Shown here: positions 39,201 to 52,954 of the stretch, in pieces
Layout: the number at the start of each line of letters is the position of its first letter
Numbering within the stretch: the first letter of the stretch is position 1
Assembly: GCA_947561715.1 (NCBI GenBank)
Contig: OX387201.1
Coordinates: forward strand, 11,732,001-11,796,000
From: Ascidia mentula
Taxonomy: Eukaryota > Chordata > Ascidiacea > Phlebobranchia > Ascidiidae
Direction: 5' to 3'
DNA length: 64,000 nucleotides
Made by a program: the position numbers and the translations under genes
Notes under the pieces: model-generated
What the model saw: only the letters and a program-made list of their open reading frames with translations
Databases searched by the model: none
Told to the model about the DNA's origin: nothing

Positions 39201-41548
39201 ATACAGTGGAAAACGCTGATACTCCAGTATTGCGTTTGCGGTTGCACAACGTATGTAACTATGCGATTTCAGCACTTGTCCATTTTGCAGTATATGACTT
39301 TTCGATAAAAAATAGTTTTTTTCAGTACAAGCTTTATTATACAGTGGAAAACGCTGATACTCCAGTACTGAGTTTGCGGTTGCACAACGTATGTAACTAT
39401 GCGATTTCAGCACTTGTCCATTTTGCAGTATATGACTTTTCGATAAAAAATATGTTTTTTCAGTACAAGCTTTATTATACAGTGGAAAACGCTGATACTC
39501 CAGTACTAAGTTTGCGGTTGCACAACGTATGTAACTATGCGATTTCAGCACTTGTCCATTTTGCAGTATATGACTTTTCGATAAAAAATATTTTTTTTCA
39601 GTACAAGCTTCATTATACAGTGGAAAACGCTGATACTCCAGTACTGAGTTTGCAGTTGCACAACGCATGTAACTATGCGATTTCAGCACTTGTCCATTTT
39701 GCAGTATATGACTTTTCGATAAAAAATATTTTTTTTCAGTACAAGCTTTATTATACAGTGGAAAACGCTGATACTCCAGTACTGAGTTTGCGGTTGCACA
39801 ACGTATGTAACTATGCGATTTCAGCACTTGTCCATTTTGCAGTATATGACTTTTCGATAAAAAATATGTTTTTTCAGTACAAGCTTTATTATACAGTGGA
39901 AAACGCTTATACTCCAGTACTGAGTTTGCGGTTGCACAACGTATGTAACTATGCGATTTCAGCACTTGTCCATTTTGCAGTATATGACTTTTCGATGAAA
40001 AATATTTTTTTTCATTACAAGCTTTATTATACAGTGGAAAACGCTGATACTCCAGTACTGAGTTTGCGGTTGCACAACGTATGTAACTATGCGCTTTCAG
40101 CACTTGTCCATTTTGCAGTATATGACTTTTCGATAAAAAATATTTTTTTTCAGTACAAGCTTTATTATACAGTGGAAAACGCTGATACTCCAGTACTGAG
40201 TTTGCGGTTGCACAACGTATGTAACTATGCGATTTCAGCAATTGTCCATTTTGCAGTATATGACTTTTCGATAAAAAATATTTTTTTTCATTGCAAGCTT
40301 TATTATACAGTGAAAAACGCTGATACTCCGGTATTGCGTTTGCGGTTGCACAACGTATGTAACTATGCGCTTTCAGCACTTGTCCATTTTGCAGTATATG
40401 ACTTTTCGATAAAAAATATTTTTTTTCAGTACAAGCTTTATTATACAGTGGAAAACGCTGATACTCCAGTACTGAGTTTGCGGTTGCACAACGCATGTAA
40501 CTATGCGATTTCAGCACTTGTCCATTTTGCAGTATATGACTTTTCGATAAAAAATATTTTTTTTCAGTACAAGCTTTATTATACAGTGGAAAACGCTGAT
40601 ACTCCAGTACTGAGTTTGCGGTTGCACAACGTATGTAACTATGCGATTTCAGCACTTGTCCATTTTGCAGTATATGACTTTTCGATAAAAAATATGTTTT
40701 TTCAGTACAAGCTTTATTATACAGTGGAAAACGCTTATACCCCAGTACTAAGTTTGCGGTTGCACAACGTATGTAACTATGCAATTTCAGCACTTGTCCA
40801 TTTTGCAGTATATGACTTTTCGATAAAAAATATTTTTTTTCAGTACAAGCTTTATTATACGGTGGAAAACGCTGATACTCCAGTACTGAGTTTGCGGTTG
40901 CACAACGTATGTAACTATGCGATTTCAGCACTTGTACAATTTGCAGTATATGACTTTTCGATAAAAAATATTTTTTTTCATTGCAAGCTTTATTATACAG
41001 TGGAAAACGCTGATACTCCAGTATTGCGTTTGCGGTTGCACAACGTATGTAACTATGCGCTTTCAGCACTTGTCCATTTTGCAGTATATGACTTTTCGAT
41101 AAAAAATATGTTTTTTCAGTACAAGCTTTATTATACAGTGGAAAACGCTGATACTCCAGTACTAAGTTTGCGGTTGCACAACGTATGTAACTATGCGATT
41201 TCAGCACTTGTCCATTTTGCAGTATATGACTTTTCGATAAAAAATATTTTTTTTCAGTACAAGCTTTATTATACGGTGGAAAACACTGATACTCCAGTAC
41301 TGAGTTTGCGGTTGCACAACGCAGGTAACTATGCGATTTCTGCACTTGTCCATTTTGCAGTATATGACTTTTCGATAAAAAATATTTTTTTTCAGTACAA
41401 GCTTTATTATACAGTGGAAAACGCTGATACTCCAGTACTGAGTTTGCGGTTGCACAACGTATGTAACTATGCGATTTCAGCACTTGTCCAATTTGCAGTA
41501 TATGACTTTTCGATAAAAAATATTTTTTTTCATTGCAAGCTTTATTAT

Positions 41549-41575
41549 ATTTTTTTTCAGTACAAGCTTTATTAT
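41549..41575 (+). repeat. 27-bp internal partial duplication (insert 4 of 5)
   Basis: Same junction as at 5312, offset 36,237. Confidence 0.93.
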
Positions 41576-43231
41576 ACGGTGGAAAACGCTGATACTCCAG
41601 TACTGAGTTTGCGGTTGCACAACGTATGTAACTATGCGATTTCAGCACTTGTACAATTTGCAGTATATGACTTTTCGATAAAAAATATTTTTTTTCATTG
41701 CAAGCTTTATTATACAGTGGAAAACGCTGATACTCCAGTACTTAGTTTGCGGTTGCACAACGTATGTAACTATGCGCTTTCAGCACTTGTCCATTTTGCA
41801 GTATATGACTTTTCGATAAAAAATATTTTTTTTCAGTACAAGCTTTATTATACAGTGGAAAACGCTGATACTCCAGTACTGAGTTTGCGGTTGCACAACG
41901 TATGTAACTATGCGATTTCAGCAATTGTCCATTTTGCAGTATATGACTTTTCGATAAAAAATATTTTTTTTCATTGCAAGCTTTATTATACAGTGAAAAA
42001 CGCTGATACTCCGGTATTGCGTTTGCGGTTGCACAACGTATGTAACTATGCGCTTTCAGCACTTGTCCATTTTGCAGTATATGACTTTTCGATAAAAAAT
42101 ATTTTTTTTCAGTACAAGCTTTATTATACAGTGGAAAACGCTGATACTCCAGTACTGAGTTTGCGGTTGCACAACGCATGTAACTATGCGATTTCAGCAC
42201 TTGTCCATTTTGCAGTATATGACTTTTCGATAAAAAATATTTTTTTTCAGTACAAGCTTTATTATACAGTGGAAAACGCTGATACTCCAGTACTGAGTTT
42301 GCGGTTGCACAACGTATGTAACTATGCGATTTCAGCACTTGTCCATTTTGCAGTATATGACTTTTCGATAAAAAATATGTTTTTTCAGTACAAGCTTTAT
42401 TATACAGTGGAAAACGCTTATACTCCAGTACTAAGTTTGCGGTTGCACAACGTATGTAACTATGCAATTTCAGCACTTGTCCATTTTGCAGTATATGACT
42501 TTTCGATAAAAAATATTTTTTTTCAGTACAAGCTTTATTATACGGTGGAAAACGCTGATACTCCAGTACTGAGTTTGCGGTTGCACAACGTATGTAACTA
42601 TGCGATTTCAGCACTTGTACAATTTGCAGTATATGACTTTTCGATAAAAAATATTTTTTTTCATTGCAAGCTTTATTATACAGTGGAAAACGCTGATACT
42701 CCAGTATTGCGTTTGCGGTTGCACAACGTATGTAACTATGCGCTTTCAGCACTTGTCCATTTTGCAGTATATGACTTTTCGATAAAAAATATGTTTTTTC
42801 AGTACAAGCTTTATTATACAGTGGAAAACGCTGATACTCCAGTACTAAGTTTGCGGTTGCACAACGTATGTAACTATGCGATTTCAGCACTTGTCCATTT
42901 TGCAGTATATGACTTTTCGATAAAAAATATTTTTTTTCAGTACAAGCTTTATTATACGGTGGAAAACACTGATACTCCAGTACTGAGTTTGCGGTTGCAC
43001 AACGCAGGTAACTATGCGATTTCTGCACTTGTCCATTTTGCAGTATATGACTTTTCGATAAAAAATATTTTTTTTCAGTACAAGCTTTATTATACAGTGG
43101 AAAACGCTGATACTCCAGTACTGAGTTTGCGGTTGCACAACGTATGTAACTATGCGATTTCAGCACTTGTCCAATTTGCAGTATATGACTTTTCGATAAA
43201 AAATATTTTTTTTCATTGCAAGCTTTATTAT

Positions 43232-43258
43232 ATTTTTTTTCAGTACAAGCTTTATTAT
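43232..43258 (+). repeat. 27-bp internal partial duplication (insert 5 of 5)
   Basis: Same junction as at 6995, offset 36,237. The next expected site, near 43.95 kb, has no insert: the array passes directly into a 29-monomer-type block. Confidence 0.93.
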
Positions 43259-43670
43259 ACGGTGGAAAACGCTGATACTCCAGTACTGAGTTTGCGGTTG
43301 CACAACGTATGTAACTATGCGATTTCAGCACTTGTACAATTTGCAGTATATGACTTTTCGATAAAAAATATTTTTTTTCATTGCAAGCTTTATTATACAG
43401 TGGAAAACGCTGATACTCCAGTATTGCGTTTGCGGTTGCACAACGTATGTAACTATGCGCTTTCAGCACTTGTCCATTTTGCAGTATATGACTTTTCGAT
43501 AAAAAATATGTTTTTTCAGTACAAGCTTTATTATACAGTGGAAAACGCTGATACTCCAGTACTAAGTTTGCGGTTGCACAACGTATGTAACTATGCGATT
43601 TCAGCACTTGTCCATTTTGCAGTATATGACTTTTCGATAAAAAATATTTTTTTTCAGTACAAGCTTTATT

Positions 43671-46600
43671 ATACGGTGGAAAACACTGATACTCCAGTAC
43701 TGAGTTTGCGGTTGCACAACGCAGGTAACTATGCGATTTCTGCACTTGTCCATTTTGCAGTATATGACTTTTCGATAAAAAATATTTTTTTTCAGTACAA
43801 GCTTTATTATACAGTGGAAAACGCTGATACTCCAGTACTGAGTTTGCGGTTGCACAACGTATGTAACTATGCGATTTCAGCACTTGTCCAATTTGCAGTA
43901 TATGACTTTTCGATAAAAAATATTTTTTTTCATTGCAAGCTTTATTATACAGTGGAAAACGCTGATACTCCAGTATTGCGTTTGCGGTTGCACAACGTAT
44001 GTAACTATGCGATTTCAGCACTTGTCCATTTTGCAGTATATGACTTTTCGATAAAAAATATTTTTTTTCAGTACAAGCTTTATTATACAGTGGAAAACGC
44101 TGATACTCCAGTACTGAGTTTGCGGTTGCACAACGCTTGTAACTATGCGATTTCAGCACTTGTCCATTTTGCAGTATATGACTTTTCGATAAAAAATATT
44201 TTTTTTCAGTACAAGCTTTATTATACAGTGGAAAACGCTGATACTCCAGTACTGAGTTTGCGGTTGCACAACGCATGTAACTATGCGATTTCAGCACTTG
44301 TCCATTTTGCAGTATATGACTTTTCGATAAAAAATATTTTTTTTCAGTACAAGCTTTATTATACAGTGGAAAACGCTGATACTCCAGTACTGAGTTTGCG
44401 GTTGCACAACGTATGTAACTATGCGATTTCAGCACTTGTCCATTTTGCAGTATATGACTTTTCGATAAAAAATATGTTTTTTCAGTACAAGCTTTATTAT
44501 ACAGTGGAAAACGCTGATACTCCAGTACTGAGTTTGCGGTTGCACAACGTATGTAACTATGCGATTTCAGCACTTGTCCATTTTGCAGTATATGACTTTT
44601 CGATGAAAAATATTTTTTTTCATTACAAGCTTTATTATACAGTGGAAAACGCTGATACTCCAGTACTGAGTTTGCGGTTGCACAACGTATGTAACTCTGC
44701 GCTTTCAGCACTTGTCCATTTTGCAGTATATGACTTTTCGATAAAAAATATTTTTTTTCAGTACAAGCTTTATTATACAGTGGAAAACGCTGATACTCCA
44801 GTACTGAGTTTGCGGTTGCACAACGTATGTAACTCTGCGCTTTCAGCACTTGTCCATTTTGCAGTATATGACTTTTCGATAAAAAATATTTTTTTTCATT
44901 ACAAGCTTTATTATACAGTGGAAAACGCTGATACTCCAGTACTGAGTTTGCGGTTGCACAACGTATGTAACTCTGCGCTTTCAGCACTTGTCCATTTTGC
45001 AGTATATGACTTTTCGATAAAAAATATTTTTTTTCAGTACAAGCTTTATTATACAGTGGAAAACGCTGATACTCCAGTACTGAGTTTGCGGTTGCACAAC
45101 GTATGTAACTATGCGATTTCAGCACTTGTCCATTTTGCAGTATATGACTTTTCGATAAAAAATATTTTTTTTCATTGCAAGCTTTATTATACAGTGGAAA
45201 ACGCTGATACTCCAGTATTGCGTTTGCGGTTGCACAACGTATGTAACTATGCGCTTTCAGCACTTGTTCATTTGGCAGTATATGACTTTTCGATAAAAAA
45301 TATTTTTTTTCAGTACAAGCTTTATTATACAGTGGAAAACGCTGATACTCCAGTACTGAGTTTGCGGTTGCACAACGCATGTAACTATGCGATTTCAGCA
45401 CTTGTCCATTTTGCAGTATATGACTTTTCGATAAAAAATATTTTTTTTCAGTACAAGCTTTATTATACAGTGGAAAACGCTGATACTCCAGTACTGAGTT
45501 TGCGGTTGCACAACGTATGTAACTATGCGATTTCAGCACTTGTCCATTTTGCAGTATATGACTTTTCGATAAAAAATATGTTTTTTCAGTACAAGCTTTA
45601 TTATACAGTGGAAAACGCTGATACTCCAGTACTAAGTTTGCGGTTGCACAACGTATGTAACTATGCGCTTTCAGCACTTGTCCATTTGGCAGTATATGAC
45701 TTTTCGATAAAAAATATTTTTTTTCAGTACAAGCTTTATTATACAGTGGAAAACGCTGATACTCCAGTACTGAGTTTGCGGTTGCACAACGCATGTAACT
45801 ATGCGATTTCAGCACTTGTCCATTTTGCAGTATATGACTTTTCGATAAAAAATATTTTTTTTCAGTACAAGCTTTATTATACAGTGGAAAACGCTGATAC
45901 TCCAGTACTGAGTTTGCGGTTGCACAACGTATGTAACTATGCGATTTCAGCACTTGTCCATTTTGCAGTATATGACTTTTCGATAAAAAATATGTTTTTT
46001 CAGTACAAGCTTTATTATACAGTGGAAAACGCTGATACTCCAGTACTAAGTTTGCGGTTGCACAACGTATGTAACTATGCGATTTCAGCACTTGTCCATT
46101 TTGCAGTATATGACTTTTCGATAAAAAATATGTTTTTTCAGTACAAGCTTTATTATACAGTGGAAAACGCTGATACTCCAGTACTGAGTTTGCGGTTGCA
46201 CAACGCAGGTAACTATGCGATTTCAGCACTTGTCCATTTTGCAGTATATGACTTTTCGATAAAAAATATTTTTTTTCAGTACAAGCTTTATTATACAGTG
46301 GAAAACGCTGATACTCCAGTACTGAGTTTGCGGTTGCACAACGTATGTAACTATGCGATTTCAGCACTTGTCCATTTTGCAGTATATGACTTTTCGATAA
46401 AAAATATGTTTTTTCAGTACAAGCTTTATTATACAGTGGAAAACGCTGATACTCCAGTACTGAGTTTGCGGTTGCACAACGTATGTAACTATGCGATTTC
46501 AGCACTTGTCCATTTTGCAGTATATGACTTTTCGATGAAAAATATTTTTTTTCATTACAAGCTTTATTATACAGTGGAAAACGCTGATACTCCAGTACTG

Positions 46601-47848
46601 AGTTTGCGGTTGCACAACGCATGTAACTATGCGATTTCAGCACTTGTCCATTTTGCAGTATATGACTTTTCGATAAAAAATATTTTTTTTCAGTACAAGC
46701 TTTATTATACAGTGGAAAACGCTGATACTCCAGTACTGAGTTTGCGGTTGCACAACGCATGTAACTATGCGATTTCAGTACTTGTCCATTTTGCAGTATA
46801 TGACTTTTCGATAAAAAATATTTTTTTTCAGTACAAGCTTTATTATACAGTGGAAAACGCTGATACTCCAGTACTGAGTTTGCGGTTGCACAACGTATGT
46901 AACTATGCGATTTCAGCACTTGTCCATTTTGCAGTATATGACTTTTCGATAAAAAATATGTTTTTTCAGTACAAGCTTTATTATACAGTGGAAAACGCTG
47001 ATACTCCAGTACTGAGTTTGCGGTTGCACAACGTATGTAACTATGCGATTTCAGCACTTGTCCATTTTGCAGTATATGACTTTTCGATGAAAAATATTTT
47101 TTTTCATTACAAGCTTTATTATACAGTGGAAAACGCTGATACTCCAGTACTGAGTTTGCGGTTGCACAACGTATGTAACTCTGCGCTTTCAGCACTTGTC
47201 CATTTTGCAGTATATGACTTTTCGATAAAAAATATTTTTTTTCACTACAAGCTTTATTATACAGTGGAAAACGCTGATACTCCAGTGCTGAGTTTGCGGT
47301 TGCACAACGTATGTAACTATGCGATTTCAGCACTTGTCCATTTTGCAGTATATGACTTTTCGATAAAAAATATTTTTTTTCAGTACAAGCTTTATTATAC
47401 AGTGGAAAACGCTGATACTCCAGTACTGAGTTTGCGGTTGCACAATGTATGTAACTATGCGATTTCAGCACTTGTCCATTTTGCAGTATATGACTTTTCG
47501 ATAAAAAATATGTTTTTTCAGTACAAGCTTTATTATACAGTGGAAAACGCTGATACTCCAGTACTGAGTTTGCGGTTGCACAACGTATGTAACTATGCGA
47601 TTTCAGCACTTGTCCATTTTGCAGTATATGACTTTTCGATAAAAAATATTTTTTTTCAGTACAAGCTTTATTATACAGTGGAAAACGCTGATACTCCAGT
47701 ACTGAGTTTGCGGTTGCACAACGCAGGTAACTATGCGATTTCAGCACTTGTCCATTTTGCAGTATATGACTTTTCGATAAAAAATATTTTTTTTCAGTAC
47801 AAGCTTTATTATACAGTGGAAAACGCTGATACTCCAGTACTGAGTTAG
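43671..47848 (+). repeat. Junction and partial 29-monomer block (copy of 14.38-18.26 kb)
   Basis: After a transitional stretch to about 43.96 kb, the sequence follows 14,378-18,262 at offset 29,586. cgcttgtaac is at 44,135, catttggca units are near 45,270 and 45,684, tttcagtac is near 46,776, and the marker is at 47,846-47,848. A private cacttgttca occurs near 45,262. In copy 1 the block following A-type sequence is the 16-unit hybrid instead, so the order of blocks differs between the two large copies. Confidence 0.85.
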
Positions 47849-49504
47849 CGGTTGCACAAAGTATGTAACTCTGCGCTTTCAGCACTTGTCCATTTTGCAG
47901 TATATGACTTTTCGATAAAAAATATTTTTTTTCATTACAAGCTTTATTATACAGTGGAAAACGCTGATACTCCAGTACTGAGTTTGCGGTTGCACAACGT
48001 ATGTAACTATGCGATTTCAGCACTTGTCCATTTTGCAGTATATGACTTTTCGATAAAAAATATTTTTTTTCATTGCAAGCTTTATTGTACAGTGGAAAAC
48101 GCTGATACTCCAGTATTGCGTTTGCGGTTGCACAACGTATGTAACTATGCGCTTTCAGCACTTGTCCATTTTGCAGTATATGACTTTTCGATAAAAAATA
48201 TTTTTTTTCAGTACAAGCTTTATTATACAGTGGAAAACGCTGATACTCCAGTACTGAGTTTGCGGTTGCACAAAGTATGTAACTCTGCGTTTTCAGCACT
48301 TGTCCATTTTGCAGTATTTGACTTTTCGATAAAAAATATGTTTTTTCAGTACAAGCTTTATTATACAGTGGAAAACGCTGATACTCCAGTACTGAGTTTG
48401 CGGTTGCACAACGCATGTAACTATTCGATTTCAGCACTTGTCCATTTTGCAGTATATGACTTTTCGATAAAAAATATTTTTTTTCAGTACAAGCTTTATT
48501 ATACAGTGGAAAACGCTGATACTCCAGTACTGAGTTTGCGGTTGCACAACGTATGTAACTATGCGATTTCAGCACTTGTCCATTTTGCAGTATATGACTT
48601 TTCGATAAAAAATATTTTTTTTCAGTACAAGCTTTATTATACAGTGGAAAACGCTGATACTCCAGTACTGAGTTTGCGGTTGCACAACGTATGTAACTAT
48701 GCGATTTCAGCACTTGTCCATTTTGCAGTATATGACTTTTCGATAAAAAATATGTTTTTTCAGTACAAGCTTTATTATACAGTGGAAAACGCTGATACTC
48801 CAGTACTGAGTTTGCGGTTGCACAACGTATGTAACTATGCGATTTCAGCACTTGTCCATTTTGCAGTATATGACTTTTCGATGAAAAATATTTTTTTTCA
48901 TTACAAGCTTTATTATACAGTGGAAAACGCTGATACTCCAGTACTGAGTTTGCGGTTGCACAACGTATGTAACTCTGCGCTTTCAGCACTTGTCCATTTT
49001 GCAGTATATGACTTTTCGATAAAAAATATTTTTTTTCACTACAAGCTTTATTATACAGTGGAAAACGCTGATACTCCAGTGCTGAGTTTGCGGTTGCACA
49101 ATGTTTGTAACTATGCGATTTCAGCACTTGTCCATTTTGCAGTATATGACTTTTCGATAAAAAATATGTTTTTTCAGTACAAGCTTTATTATACAGTGGA
49201 AAACGCTGATACTCCAGTACTGAGTTTGCGGTTGCACAACGTATGTAACTATGCGATTTCAGCACTTGTCCATTTTGCAGTATATGACTTTTCGATAAAA
49301 AATATTTTTTTTCAGTACAAGCTTTATTATACAGTGGAAAACGCTGATACTCCAGTACTGAGTTTGCGGTTGCACAACGCAGGTAACTATGCGATTTCAG
49401 CACTTGTCCATTTTGCAGTATATGACTTTTCGATAAAAAATATTTTTTTTCAGTACAAGCTTTATTATACAGTGGAAAACGCTGATACTCCAGTACTGAG
49501 TTAG
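47849..49504 (+). repeat. 12-monomer block, copy of 10,121-11,776
   Basis: Offset 37,728 bp with the same twelve-unit order, including ttgtacagtg at about 48,085, ctattcgatt at about 48,422 and caatgtttg near 49,100. Confidence 0.88.
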
Positions 49505-49780
49505 CGGTTGCACAAAGTATGTAACTCTGCGCTTTCAGCACTTGTCCATTTTGCAGTATATGACTTTTCGATAAAAAATATTTTTTTTCAGTACAAGCTT
49601 TATTATACAGTGGAAAACGCTGATACTCCAGTACTGAGTTTGCGGTTGCACAAAGTATGTAACTCTGCGCTTTCAGCACTTGTCCATTTTGCAGTATATG
49701 ACTTTTCGATAAAAAATATTTTTTTTCAGTACAAGCTTTATTATACAGTGGAAAACGCTGATACTCCAGTACTGAGTTAG
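49505..49780 (+). repeat. 2-monomer block, copy of 11,777-12,052
   Basis: Two cacaaagtatg/ctctgcg units bounded by markers, offset 37,728. Confidence 0.88.
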
Positions 49781-51988
49781 CGGTTGCACAAAGTATGTAA
49801 CTCTGCGCTTTCAGCACTTGTCCATTTTGCAGTATATGACTTTTCGATAAAAAATATTTTTTTTCAGTACAAGCTTTATTATACAGTGGAAAACGCTGAT
49901 ACTCCAGTACTGAGTTTGCGGTTGCACAACGTATGTAACTATGCGATTTCAGCACTGGTCCATTTTGCAGTATATGACTTTTCGATAAAAAATATGTTTT
50001 TTCAGTACAAGCTTTATTATACAGTGGAAAACGCTGATACTCCAGTACTGAGTTTGCGGTTGCACAACGTATGTAACTATGCGATTTCAGCACTTGTCCA
50101 TTTTGCAGTATATGACTTTTCGATGAAAAATATTTTTTTTCATTACAAGCTTTATTATACAGTGGAAAACGCTGATACTCCAGTACTGAGTTTGCGGTTG
50201 CACAACGTATGTAACTCTGCGCTTTCAGCACTTGTCCATTTTGCAGTATATGACTTTTCGATAAAAAATATTTTTTTTCACTACAAGCTTTATTATACAG
50301 TGGAAAACGCTGATACTCCAGTGCTGAGTTTGCGGTTGCACAACGTATGTAACTATGCGATTTCAGCACTTGTCCATTTTGCAGTATATGACTTTTCGAT
50401 AAAAAATATTTTTTTTCAGTACAAGCTTTATTATACAGTGGAAAACGCTGATACTCCAGTACTGAGTTTGCGGTTGCACAATGTATGTAACTATGCGATT
50501 TCAGCACTTGTCCATTTTGCAGTATATGACTTTTCGATAAAAAATATGTTTTTTCAGTACAAGCTTTATTATACAGTGGAAAACGCTGATACTCCAGTAC
50601 TGAGTTTGCGGTTGCACAACGTATGTAACTATGCGATTTCAGCACTTGTCCATTTTGCAGTATATGACTTTTCGATAAAAAATATTTTTTTTCAGTACAA
50701 GCTTTACTATACAGTGGAAAACGCTGATACTCCAGTACTGAGTTTGCGGTTGCACAACGCAGGTAACTATGCGATTTCAGCACTTGTCCATTTTGCAGTA
50801 TATGACTTTTCGATAAAAAATATTTTTTTTCAGTACAAGCTTTATTATACAGTGGAAAACGCTGATACTCCAGTACTGAGTTAGCGGTTGCACAAAGTAT
50901 GTAACTCTGCGCTTTCAGCACTTGTCCATTTTGCAGTATATGACTTTTCGATAAAAAATATTTTTTTTCAGTACAAGCTTTATTATACAGTGGAAAACGC
51001 TGATACTCCAGTACTGAGTTTGCGGTTGCACAACGTATGTAACTATGCGATTTCAGCACTGGTCCATTTTGCAGTATATGACTTTTCGATAAAAAATATG
51101 TTTTTTCAGTACAAGCTTTATTATACAGTGGAAAACGCTGATACTCCAGTACTGAGTTTGCGGTTGCACAACGTATGTAACTATGCGATTTCAGCACTTG
51201 TCCATTTTGCAGTATATGACTTTTCGATGAAAAATATTTTTTTTCATTACAAGCTTTATTATACAGTGGAAAACGCTGATACTCCAGTACTGAGTTTGCG
51301 GTTGCACAACGTATGTAACTCTGCGCTTTCAGCACTTGTCCATTTTGCAGTATATGACTTTTCGATAAAAAATATTTTTTTTCACTACAAGCTTTATTAT
51401 ACAGTGGAAAACGCTGATACTCCAGTGCTGAGTTTGCGGTTGCACAACGTATGTAACTATGCGATTTCAGCACTTGTCCATTTTGCAGTATATGACTTTT
51501 CGATAAAAAATATTTTTTTTCAGTACAAGCTTTATTATACAGTGGAAAACGCTGATACTCCAGTACTGAGTTTGCGGTTGCACAATGTATGTAACTATGC
51601 GATTTCAGCACTTGTCCATTTTGCAGTATATGACTTTTCGATAAAAAATATGTTTTTTCAGTACAAGCTTTATTATACAGTGGAAAACGCTGATACTCCA
51701 GTACTGAGTTTGCGGTTGCACAACGTATGTAACTATGCGATTTCAGCACTTGTCCATTTTGCAGTATATGACTTTTCGATAAAAAATATTTTTTTTCAGT
51801 ACAAGCTTTATTATACAGTGGAAAACGCTGATACTCCAGTACTGAGTTTGCGGTTGCACAACGCAGGTAACTATGCGATTTCAGCACTTGTCCATTTTGC
51901 AGTATATGACTTTTCGATAAAAAATATTTTTTTTCAGTACAAGCTTTATTATACAGTGGAAAACGCTGATACTCCAGTACTGAGTTAG
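49781..51988 (+). repeat. Two tandem 8-monomer repeats (copy of 12,053-14,260)
   Basis: 49,781-50,884 and 50,885-51,988. The private ctttactatac of the first copy near 12,975 is kept near 50,703, and the second copy lacks it, so the pair was duplicated as a pair. Confidence 0.88.
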
Positions 51989-52678
51989 CGGTTGCACAAA
52001 GTATGTAACTCTGCGCTTTCAGCACTTGTCCATTTTGCAGTATATGACTTTTCGATAAAAAATATTTTTTTTCATTACAAGCTTTATTATACAGTGGAAA
52101 ACGCTGATACTCCAGTATTGCGTTTGCGGTTGCACAACGTATGTAACTATGCGATTTCAGCACTTGTCCATTTTGCAGTATATGACTTTTCGATAAAAAA
52201 TATTTTTTTTCAGTACAAGCTTTATTATACAGTGGAAAACGCTGATACTCCAGTACTGAGTTTGCGGTTGCACAACGTATGTAACTATGCGATTTCAGCA
52301 CTTGTCCATTTTGCAGTATATGACTTTTCGATAAAAAATATTTTTTTTCATTACAAGCTTTATTATACAGTGGAAAACGCTGATACTCCAGTACTGAGTT
52401 TGCGGTTGCACAACGTATGTAACTATGCGATTTCAGCACTTGTCCATTTTGCAGTATATGACTTTTCGATAAAAAATATTTTTTTTCAGTACAAGCTTTA
52501 TTATACAGTGGAAAACGCTGATACTCCAGTACTGAGTTTGCGGTTGCACAACGCAGGTAACTATGCGATTTCAGCACTTGTCCATTTTGCAGTATATGAC
52601 TTTTCGATAAAAAATATTTTTTTTCAGTACAAGCTTTATTATACAGTGGAAAACGCTGATACTCCAGTACTGAGTTAG
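51989..52678 (+). repeat. Marker-bounded 5-monomer block (690 bp)
   Basis: The first two units match the start of the 29-monomer block (cacaaag/cattac; ttgcgt). A cattac unit and a consensus unit follow, and it ends in the cgcaggtaac tail. It is the only 5-unit block in the window and looks like a 29-monomer block with 24 internal units missing. Confidence 0.85.
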
Positions 52679-52954
52679 CGGTTGCACAAAGTATGTAACT
52701 CTGCGCTTTCAGCACTTGTCCATTTTGCAGTATATGACTTTTCGATAAAAAATATTTTTTTTCAGTACAAGCTTTATTATACAGTGGAAAACGCTGATAC
52801 TCCAGTACTGAGTTTGCGGTTGCACAAAGTATGTAACTCTGCGCTTTCAGCACTTGTCCATTTTGCAGTATATGACTTTTCGATAAAAAATATTTTTTTT
52901 CAGTACAAGCTTTATTATACAGTGGAAAACGCTGATACTCCAGTACTGAGTTAG
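52679..52954 (+). repeat. 2-monomer block, third copy
   Basis: Same as 49,505-49,780, repeated 3174 bp (23 monomers) downstream. Confidence 0.87.

Larger units (their letters stand above)
36238..43670 (+). repeat. Block A2: near-identical second copy of positions 1 to about 7430
   Basis: Offset 36,237 bp, which is 262 monomers plus three 27-bp inserts. It reproduces the variant order of A1, including cagtaaaag (38,633), cagtagaag (39,047) and both 27-bp inserts. I noticed single-base differences at 38,889 (T for C) and 41,742 (T for G). The match ends where 43,676 reads acggtggaaaacac but the corresponding base of A1 near 7439 reads acagtggaaaacgc. From there this copy follows other units. 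Confidence 0.88.

Noticed and set aside
39068-47848. Plus-strand open frames, the longest 2926 codons (39,068-47,848) and others such as 18,266-24,610
   Set aside because: They are bounded by the amplified TAG marker or by cagtaa, cagtag and tttgag variants. A stop variant spread to 22 sites shows that this frame is not under protein selection.
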